Translations under genes and position numbers: made by a program
In this document: one piece after another, positions 54,575-61,378 of the stretch
How positions within the stretch are numbered: the stretch's first letter is position 1
Layout of the letters: each line of letters starts with the position of its first letter
The notes under the pieces: model-generated
The model's input: the letters and a program-made list of their open reading frames with translations, nothing else
What the model was told of the DNA's origin: nothing
The model's database searches: none
From: Arachidicoccus sp. BS20
Lineage (GTDB): Bacteria > Bacteroidota > Bacteroidia > Chitinophagales > Chitinophagaceae
Direction: 5' to 3'
Assembly (NCBI RefSeq): GCF_001659705.1
Contig: NZ_CP015971.1
Coordinates: 2,669,029 to 2,733,028 of the forward strand
Length of the DNA stretch: 64,000 nt

Positions 54575-56362
54575 TTAGACTAAAAAACGCGGCTTGTCCA
54601 GTTTTGTGGCAATGCAGGAGACAGCATTGATTAATCCCACATGACTGTATGCTTGCGGAAAATTGCCCCACTGGTCGCCATTGGCAGCGTCCACATCTTC
54701 ACTAAACAGCAACAAATGATTGGCATAACCGAGCAAGTTTTCAAATGTTTCTATGGCATCGTCCAGGCGTCCTACGGAAGCTAACGCTTCAATATACCAA
54801 AACGCGCAAATCAAAAAAGTGGATTTGGGTTTTCCGAAATCATCTGCATGAAGGTATCTGTAAAAAAGACCCGTTTCGCCGCGTAATTCTTTTTCCAGCG
54901 CAGCCAAGTGGTCTTTCGCTTTTTGAGACGACGGGTCAAGGTAATTCATCACGATAAGTTGCAGCGTACTGGCGTCCAATGGCGTTTTGCCAACTGCATG
55001 AGTATATACTTTTCTGGAAGGGTCGTAGCAAGCTTCAATGTATTTTGCCGCTGTTGAAGTTAAACGTTGGGCTCTTTTTTCCAGTTGTCTGTCGCCGAGT
55101 TTCCGGGCAATGACAGCTGCCGCGTTGCTTCCTGCCCATTGGAATAAATTTGTATAGCAATGGTGGTTGGCAAAGTTTCTGAATTCCCAGATGCCGGCGT
55201 CTTTCTCGTCTATTGTTTGTTCGATTTTGGTAACGAGCGATTCGAGCCAGCTCACGGAATGACTGCGCTCTGCCGCCACAAAGCGGCTATCGGTATATAA
55301 GGGCAGCAGCGTTAAAAGCATCTGACCATACACATCATTTTGTATATGCTCATAAGCCTGGTTGCCGATGCGTACAGGCTGGTTATCCATATAACCTGAG
55401 AGGTTGCTTAACTCTTCTTCTTCCAGTTTCTTTTTGCCGGTAATGCTGTAAAGCGGCTGAAATTTTCCCGGTTCGTTTGCCGATATGTTTGCAAGGAATT
55501 TTGCATAAAGCTCCATTTCTTCAAAGTGCCCGAGCCGAAGTAGCGAAGACAACACGTAATAACTATCTCTGAGCCAGCAGTACCTGTAATCCCAGTTTCG
55601 TCCGCTGCCGGGATATTCCGGCAGACTGGTGGTGCTGGCTGCAATGATGGCGCCGGTATCTTCATACTGGTGTATTTTTAATGCCAACGCCGAGCGGATA
55701 ACAGCATCCTGGTAGAGGTTGGAAATATTGGTATGCTTAATCCATCTTTGCCAATAATTGATTGTCTGTAATAAAAAATGTTCTACTGTATTTTCCAATG
55801 GTGCTTCCAACGGCTCTCCGTAAGTCAGCACCAAATAAATGGTATCGTATAAAACCAATGTACCGCGTTCAAAAAAATGACTTACAGGTGCATTGGTTGT
55901 GAGGCGCATTATATCTGTACCGCCGCTAAATTCGATATGATTGCTTCCACGATGTCTTGCCAAACGTTTTCTGCCATAATCGGTTACGGGATAACAGCGC
56001 ATTCTTACGCGCGGCATTCCGCTGAGTTTTTCCACTTTTCGAATCAGCATGAGTGGTTTGAAATAGCGACCGTATTGCCGGAAGCGCGGCGCGAAATCCG
56101 TAACTTTATAAGCGCCTTCGTCGTTGGTAATGGTTGTTTCCAAAACATTGGTATTGGGCAGATAACGTTGTTCCGAGGTATATTTTCCATCGGGAAGAAT
56201 AGAAAATTCTCCACCTGCTTTTTTGTCCAACTTACTGCCAAATACAAAACTACTGTCAAATGCGGGCAGGCACAGCCACGAGATATTAGTATCTTTTTGT
56301 ACGTGCGCAATGTAAGCGCAGTTTCCAATAATGCCGCTCTGGTAAATGTGTCTTGTGCTCAT
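54575..56362 (-). CDS. Glycoside hydrolase family 15 protein
   Basis: GH15 (glucoamylase/trehalase-like), 595 aa. The N-terminal beta-sandwich starts IIGNCAYIAHVQKDTNISW and has a WLCLPAFDSSFVFG signature. The (alpha/alpha)6 domain carries LPEYPGSGRNWDYRYCWLRD and GETGLFYRYLHADDFG with FLICAFWYIEALA downstream. Absence of a signal peptide indicates a cytoplasmic enzyme, probably cleaving trehalose or short malto-oligosaccharides. The catalytic pair was not verified by alignment. It lies downstream of the gamma carbonic anhydrase-like gene on the same strand, separated by 128 bp. Confidence 0.9.
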   Translation of the reverse strand: MSTRHIYQSGIIGNCAYIAHVQKDTNISWLCLPAFDSSFVFGSKLDKKAGGEFSILPDGKYTSEQRYLPNTNVLETTITNDEGAYKVTDFAPRFRQYGRYFKPLMLIRKVEKLSGMPRVRMRCYPVTDYGRKRLARHRGSNHIEFSGGTDIMRLTTNAPVSHFFERGTLVLYDTIYLVLTYGEPLEAPLENTVEHFLLQTINYWQRWIKHTNISNLYQDAVIRSALALKIHQYEDTGAIIAASTTSLPEYPGSGRNWDYRYCWLRDSYYVLSSLLRLGHFEEMELYAKFLANISANEPGKFQPLYSITGKKKLEEEELSNLSGYMDNQPVRIGNQAYEHIQNDVYGQMLLTLLPLYTDSRFVAAERSHSVSWLESLVTKIEQTIDEKDAGIWEFRNFANHHCYTNLFQWAGSNAAAVIARKLGDRQLEKRAQRLTSTAAKYIEACYDPSRKVYTHAVGKTPLDASTLQLIVMNYLDPSSQKAKDHLAALEKELRGETGLFYRYLHADDFGKPKSTFLICAFWYIEALASVGRLDDAIETFENLLGYANHLLLFSEDVDAANGDQWGNFPQAYSHVGLINAVSCIATKLDKPRFLV

Positions 56363-56490
56363 GGGTAATTTTTTGGTCTATGTCGTTTTTTTAGAATATT
56401 GCCTGGTAAGCAATAACAACGACAACGTTTTTTTAGTGTTGCTGCAAAATGAGAACGCTTAATTATTGTAAAGCATTTAATGGAATACCA

Positions 56491-57006
56491 TTATTTAAAA
56501 TCCTTGTACCAATCTGCATAGAAAACGTAATTGTTGGCTATGCGTTCTATTTCCTGCTCAATTAAATCGGGGGAAATTTCTTTCACTTTTTTTGCAGGAA
56601 CGCCTGCATAAATTGCGCCTTCTTCCACAATCGTATTTTCCAAAACCACCGCACCTGCGGCAATGATGGAATTGGAATGAATCAAACAATTATCCATCAC
56701 AATCGCGCCCATGCCGATTAAGACATTGTCGTGAATAGTGCAGCCGTGAATAATGGCACGGTGCCCGATGGAAACATTGTTGCCGATAACGGTTTTCGTT
56801 TTTTCGTAAGTGCAATGCACCATTACGCCATCTTGAATATTTACTTTGTTGCCAATGGTAATAGAATTAACATCGCCGCGGATAACTGCGTTGAACCACA
56901 CGCTGCAATCATTGCCAATGGTAACGTCGCCGACGATAGTTGCTGTGGGCGCGATAAAAACATTTTCTCCAACCTGCGGCGTTTTGCCTCTTAAAGAATG
57001 TAACAT
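56491..57006 (-). CDS. Gamma carbonic anhydrase family protein
   Basis: Left-handed beta-helix hexapeptide protein, 171 aa. Metal-binding His candidates are in IQDGVMVHC and VSIGHRAIIHGCTIHDN, the order typical of this family. VIGNNVSIGHRAIIHGCTI and GAVVLENTIVEEGAIYAGVP match YrdA/PaaY-type proteins, many of which lack tested anhydrase activity. It is placed 89 bp downstream of purC. Confidence 0.85.
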   Translation of the reverse strand: MLHSLRGKTPQVGENVFIAPTATIVGDVTIGNDCSVWFNAVIRGDVNSITIGNKVNIQDGVMVHCTYEKTKTVIGNNVSIGHRAIIHGCTIHDNVLIGMGAIVMDNCLIHSNSIIAAGAVVLENTIVEEGAIYAGVPAKKVKEISPDLIEQEIERIANNYVFYADWYKDFK

Positions 57007-57095
57007 TTTATGTATGATTTATGATGTAAGAATTATGATTTTTCTTTGCGAGCCGTTGTATCTTAGTGGTTTAGTTGAGCCACAAAGACTCCAAG

Positions 57096-58013
57096 TTACG
57101 CTAAGGCTTCCACAATTGCTTTATACGTTGCTTCGTCGCTCCGGTTTTCGGGAACAAATTTTTTGCCTGTAACCTGCTCGTACAATTCAATGTATCTTTT
57201 GGAAATGGTATCAATCCATTCGTCCGGCATTTCGGGAACGGTTTGATTTTCTTTGCCCATGAAATTATTTTCCATCAGCCATTCGCGCACAAATTCTTTG
57301 CTCAGTTGTTTCTGCCGTTCGCCTTTTGCTTGTCGTTCTTCAAATCCATCTGCATAAAAGTAGCGCGAAGAATCGGGCGTATGAATTTCGTCCATCAGAA
57401 TAATTTCGTCGCCTAATTTCCCAAATTCATATTTTGTGTCCACCAAAATCAAGCCGCGCTTTGCAGCCAATTCTTTGCCGCGTGCGAATAAAGCCAGCGC
57501 ATATTTTTCCAACGTGTTCCATTCATCCTGCGTTGCCAAACCTTTTGCAATAATTTCTTCTTTGGAAATATCTTCATCGTGCCCTTCATCGGCTTTGGTC
57601 GATGGCGTGATAATCGGCGCAGGAAAAAAATCATTTTCTTTTAATCCTTCGGGCAAATTTACGCCGCACAAAATTCTTTTTCCGCTTGAATATGTCCGCC
57701 ACGCATGACCCGTAAGATTGCCGCGCACCACCATTTCAATTTTGAACGGAACACATTTTTTACCAATGGAAACATTGGGCGCAGGAACAGCCGTGAGCCA
57801 ATTAGGACACACGTCCTGCGTGGCTTTCAGCATTTCTGCCGCAACCTGGTTTAAGACTTGTCCTTTGTAAGGAATGGGTTTTGGAAGTATCACGTCGAAT
57901 GCGGAAATGCGATCGCTTGCAACCATCACCAACGTATCATCGCCGATGGTATAAACGTCGCGCACTTTGCCTTTGTAAAAATTTGTCTGGTTGGGAAATT
58001 GAAATTGGGGCAT
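57096..58013 (-). CDS. purC: SAICAR synthetase
   Basis: Phosphoribosylaminoimidazole-succinocarboxamide synthase of purine synthesis; 305 aa. Motifs: [30 protein letters not shown] near the N-terminus (in pieces), [15 protein letters not shown] and [11 protein letters not shown]-like [18 protein letters not shown], then [16 protein letters not shown]. It is the longer, eukaryote-like form common in Bacteroidota. No other pur gene is adjacent. Confidence 0.96.
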   Translation of the reverse strand: MPQFQFPNQTNFYKGKVRDVYTIGDDTLVMVASDRISAFDVILPKPIPYKGQVLNQVAAEMLKATQDVCPNWLTAVPAPNVSIGKKCVPFKIEMVVRGNLTGHAWRTYSSGKRILCGVNLPEGLKENDFFPAPIITPSTKADEGHDEDISKEEIIAKGLATQDEWNTLEKYALALFARGKELAAKRGLILVDTKYEFGKLGDEIILMDEIHTPDSSRYFYADGFEERQAKGERQKQLSKEFVREWLMENNFMGKENQTVPEMPDEWIDTISKRYIELYEQVTGKKFVPENRSDEATYKAIVEALA

Positions 58014-58657
58014 AAAAAATTTTGTGGTTTCTGTGCGGTAAAATTAATTCAAATGAAGCATTCAAGATTGATAACTTTTAACTTTAAAAATTGGTTGTTA
58101 CAATGAGGTACGGGAAAAAGATAATCGCAAAAAATAGTATTATTTATTATTGTACTTGAAAAAGGATTTTATCTTCATTACATTAAGAACAGCAATGGGA
58201 TTATTCTTCTCAATACGCTTCATTATCAAAACTGACTTTTGATAATGAAGCGTTCGAATGCCGGTAATCCCGAAGAGTGCATCCACGAAGCATTGGACAT
58301 ACGAATATGATAAGCAGTAACAGTTTTATAGGCACGGTATCTATTCTGCAATGTAGTTTTGTTGTACTTGGTTGGTGTCATAGGTTAGCAACAGCCAACA
58401 ATTAACTGAACGTAAAAGAATTCAATATTATTTAGTCAAGAATAAATGTCATATTATTCCTGTGGTTAAGTATTCTGATGGAAACAACACTGATTACGTT
58501 ACAATATCTGATAAGAAGTGTAACTTGTCTCATAGTTCTTCCGTTTCTTTGAGTTATACTAATTTTTAGTTCTTTGACTAATGGACTGTTTTTTCTTTGG
58601 TGGTTTTTTGCATTTGAAAAAAAGCGCCCAAAATCCGATTGTATTGTGTATGTTCCA
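58014..58657. other. Long non-coding gap with a strong hairpin and small open frames
   Basis: No gene is convincing here. A 17-bp perfect stem with a 5-nt loop lies at 58215-58253 (left arm ACGCTTCATTATCAAAA). A minus-strand frame at 58226-58381 encodes 51 residues beginning MTPTKYNKTTLQNRYRAY and ending across the hairpin. A plus-strand stop-to-stop frame at 58384-58569 reads like a protein remnant (RKRIQYYLVKNKCHIIPVVK) but has no start codon. These could be remains of an older insertion at the edge of the RiPP locus. Confidence 0.4.
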
Positions 58658-59017
58658 TTATACTATGATACGCTCAAGTTCCCGAACAAATGCCTTGTAG
58701 CTAACCGGTTTATGGAGATAACCTAAATTAGAGATATCCAGCTGTAAATTTTTTTCAATAAAAGATTTAGGATATGCCGTAATAAATATTATCATTAAAT
58801 CTTTTTTTTGCATTAACCGCTGAATTTGATATTTATCGATACTGCCTGTATTAACGTCAAGAAATATAATGTCCGGTTTATTATCGTGAATAAAGTCTAA
58901 GGCATCTTTTAAATAATCAAATTTCGTAGTATTTAAAAATGGCGTTTGTTCAATATATTGTTCGATAACATAAGTCGCTAATGGTTCGTCTTCTATAATC
59001 AGGCAATTTATGTTCAT
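58658..59017 (-). CDS. Receiver-only response regulator of the RiPP locus
   Basis: 119 aa consisting of one REC domain. The acidic pocket EDE is at residues 9-11, the phospho-acceptor Asp54 is in IIFLDV, and the conserved Thr and Lys are in IIFITAYP and LHKPVS. The N-terminus looks like that of LytTR regulators, but the protein stops right after the last REC helix and has no DNA-binding domain. It lies 13 bp downstream of the candidate precursor gene. It may act as a phosphate sink for, or partner of, the neighbouring LytS-like kinase. Confidence 0.82.
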   Translation of the reverse strand: MNINCLIIEDEPLATYVIEQYIEQTPFLNTTKFDYLKDALDFIHDNKPDIIFLDVNTGSIDKYQIQRLMQKKDLMIIFITAYPKSFIEKNLQLDISNLGYLHKPVSYKAFVRELERIIV

Positions 59018-59030
59018 AGCATCAAGGAAA

Positions 59031-59216
59031 TTAAATAGTAGATGTCATTCCTCCTGTAATTGTTATATCGGTAGGATGGGTGTCATCGGAAACCTTGTCC
59101 GTTACAGGTGTGGTTTTCTGCTTGTCTCTAATTGATAAAGCATCAAGCTTGATAACTATTTTTTTCTCGATTTTCAGTAACCCGTTTTCTGTGTTTTTAA
59201 GTTGTGAAGTTGTCAT
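59031..59216 (-). CDS. Candidate class I lanthipeptide-type precursor peptide
   Basis: 61 aa from the ATG at 59216 (MTTSQLKNTENGLLKIEKKI); an in-frame start further upstream exists but lacks support. Residues 22-31 read IKLDALSIRD, resembling the F-N/D-L-D box in leaders bound by LanB enzymes (nisin: FNLD). The rest is acidic and rich in Thr and Ser, with DITITGGMTSTI at the C-terminus. It contains no Cys at all, so canonical lanthionine rings cannot form within it. The function is inferred from the leader, the small size, and the position in a locus with LanB and LytTR genes. A GG at 55-56 is too close to the end to be a normal leader cleavage site. Confidence 0.6.
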   Translation of the reverse strand: MTTSQLKNTENGLLKIEKKIVIKLDALSIRDKQKTTPVTDKVSDDTHPTDITITGGMTSTI

Positions 59217-59424
59217 TGTTATAAATTTTGAATGAATCAATTTGTTTGTCAATCAAAAGTGATAACAGTTGCAGAAGAGAAAAAACTTTTTCGACGTAAT
59301 GTCGGAAAGCATCCGACGAAATGATAGTTTTGACCGATGAAGTAAAAACGAATGAAGGAGGTAAAATGCCCGGCAAAAGATTATTGACAGGGGTTAGCGG
59401 TTTTAGCAATAACCACTAAAGAGT

Positions 59425-60153
59425 TCACAATGTATCATTGATGTTAAGAGCTTTGTACAGATCTTCTTTGCGTATTTTAGCAATATTTAATACATCTCCA
59501 TTAGACAATTCTACCATATTTCCCATGATAGATTTGATATGTTTGAGAGCAACCACATAGGCTCTATGAATCTTGAAAAATTTATCGGCGGGCAATCTTT
59601 CTTCAATTGCTTTCATACTTGAAAGCGTAACGAATATATTCTTGCCTGTATTAATTTTGACATAATCTTTTATTACTTCTATGTAAAAAATGTCGTCGAT
59701 TAGAATTTTATTGAGTTTATTATTGGCTTTTAAGAAGATGTAAAGCGAATTTTCTGCGGAAGGCTGCGGGATGGAATTTTTCATGGATTCTATTCTTGCA
59801 GCTACTTTATTTACGGCTTTAAGAAAACGTTCATAAGATACGGGCTTTAATAAATAATCCGTTATGTTAAGCTCATAACCGTCAACTGCAAAAGCTCTAT
59901 GCGCTGTTATGAAAATAATAGCCGGTGGAAATGGTAGGGATTTGACTAATTCTATGCCGTTGATTTTAGGCATTTGGATATCGCTGAACAATATGTCAAT
60001 TGATTCTTTTTGTAAGATGTTCATCGCTTCAAAAGCATCTTCACACGAAGCGCATAGCTCAAGGCTTGTGGTTTGACCAACAAAATCTTCCACAATGCTT
60101 CTGCCAATCGGCTCGTCATCTACAATAAGACATCTCATTCTTCTTGCTGTCAT
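59425..60153 (-). CDS. LytTR-family DNA-binding response regulator
   Basis: 242 aa. REC domain (about 6-125) with acidic DDE near 12-14, phospho-acceptor Asp58 (LFSDIQMP), and IIFITAHR and LLKPVSYE. LytTR domain (about 143-240) with LIDDIFYIEVIKDYVKI and FFKIHRAYVVAL. The start overlaps the kinase stop as ATGA (60153-60150), showing translational coupling. It is expected to control the RiPP genes; the 59217-59424 stretch between it and the precursor gene could hold its target. A weak 8-bp hairpin (59395-59418) follows its stop. Confidence 0.92.
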   Translation of the reverse strand: MTARRMRCLIVDDEPIGRSIVEDFVGQTTSLELCASCEDAFEAMNILQKESIDILFSDIQMPKINGIELVKSLPFPPAIIFITAHRAFAVDGYELNITDYLLKPVSYERFLKAVNKVAARIESMKNSIPQPSAENSLYIFLKANNKLNKILIDDIFYIEVIKDYVKINTGKNIFVTLSSMKAIEERLPADKFFKIHRAYVVALKHIKSIMGNMVELSNGDVLNIAKIRKEDLYKALNINDTL

Positions 60154-61328
60154 GCTAATTCTATTTGTAACATTACTTCGAAATAAGTTTCCTTGTTATG
60201 AATAGACAAATTATATTTATCATGATAGTAAAGTTCCAACCTTTTTTTCACGTTTGTAATTCCTAATCCATGGAATTTATAATTAGTATTGTTTGCAATA
60301 TCCGGTTCTTTATCGTTAATAATGGAAAAATAAAAAAAATTATCAATAACGTAAATTTTTATTTTCAAAAAGCTGCGGCTTGCAGACTTTAATCCGTACT
60401 TGAAAGCATTTTCAATAAAGATAAATGTAAGTAAAGGAGCAATCATTTGGTTAGAGATTCCGGATTCGTCAATATCCAAGTAAATTTCTTTGGATTGATT
60501 GTAACGGATTTTTTCCAATGATACATAGTTTTCGATAAATTCAATTTCTTGTGAAAGCGGTACTTTATCTGTGCCTGATTCGTACAAAGTATAACGCATA
60601 ATGGCGGACAAGTGCAATATGATGTTCGGAATATTTTCGTCTTTTCTTAAAGATAATCCATAGAGGTTGTTTAATGTGTTGAATAAAAAATGCGGATTAA
60701 GTTGCGCTTTCAGAAAATCACTTTCCAGATTTAGTTTATCGATTTCCAATTGAGCGGCTTTTTGTTTTGCACTGAAGGCAACCGAATAATAACGAATGAT
60801 ATCAAAAAGAATTTTTATAAAGAAGAATGGAGATACAGAATATAATACAATCATAAATTCTGCAAAAAAATATTGGGGAGATAATATTTCAAGAAAACTT
60901 TGTTTGGCTCCGAAAGCGATTGATGATGACAGGCTCTGGATGTTTATTTCTTTAGCAGGTACAAAATTGTATATAAGAATGAAACATACATGATTGATAA
61001 TTAACCAAAGCATTATGATTGCCGGGAATGATATAATTGTAAGTATTATTTTGTTTTTGAAAAGTGTATTCGGAATGATGATATAAAAGAATAAATAGAA
61101 AAATACTGCGTTGCACAACAAGCTTCTTATAATAAAACACAATGAGCCGACAATCGTTAACCCATATCCGAACAATAGGTTTAATAAAATGAGCAATGAG
61201 CCTACGGACCACATGAGCGTATGACAAATTAATCTAACCTTTTTATTGTAGAACTTGTCAAAATCAATAAGTGTCAATCGTCCGAGAAATGATAAGGTTT
61301 TGCTCTTTTTAATATGAAATATGGGCAT
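60150..61328 (-). CDS. LytS-type sensor histidine kinase (HisKA_7TM-like / His_kinase family)
   Basis: 392 aa. Four to five membrane helices occupy residues 35-175, without an obvious extracellular sensor domain. The His_kinase domain has the phospho-acceptor His213 in LKAQLNPHFLFNTLNNLYGL and the ATP-site N-box FIENAFKYGL followed by GLGITNVKKRLELYY. It starts 50 bp after the LanB stop and overlaps the LytTR gene by 4 nt. It is probably a sensor for peptide or envelope stress that regulates the cluster. Confidence 0.92.
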   Translation of the reverse strand: MPIFHIKKSKTLSFLGRLTLIDFDKFYNKKVRLICHTLMWSVGSLLILLNLLFGYGLTIVGSLCFIIRSLLCNAVFFYLFFYIIIPNTLFKNKIILTIISFPAIIMLWLIINHVCFILIYNFVPAKEINIQSLSSSIAFGAKQSFLEILSPQYFFAEFMIVLYSVSPFFFIKILFDIIRYYSVAFSAKQKAAQLEIDKLNLESDFLKAQLNPHFLFNTLNNLYGLSLRKDENIPNIILHLSAIMRYTLYESGTDKVPLSQEIEFIENYVSLEKIRYNQSKEIYLDIDESGISNQMIAPLLTFIFIENAFKYGLKSASRSFLKIKIYVIDNFFYFSIINDKEPDIANNTNYKFHGLGITNVKKRLELYYHDKYNLSIHNKETYFEVMLQIELA

Positions 61329-61378
61329 TGCCGCGAGAATTATATACTCAGCTAATTTAATGATTTTTCAGGAGAATA

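Noticed and set aside
59197-59409. Minus-strand open frame upstream of the RiPP precursor gene that could encode about 70 aa
   Set aside because: It begins at TTG, overlaps the precursor start in another frame, and its sequence has no leader-like or domain-like pattern. It is most likely the promoter region.
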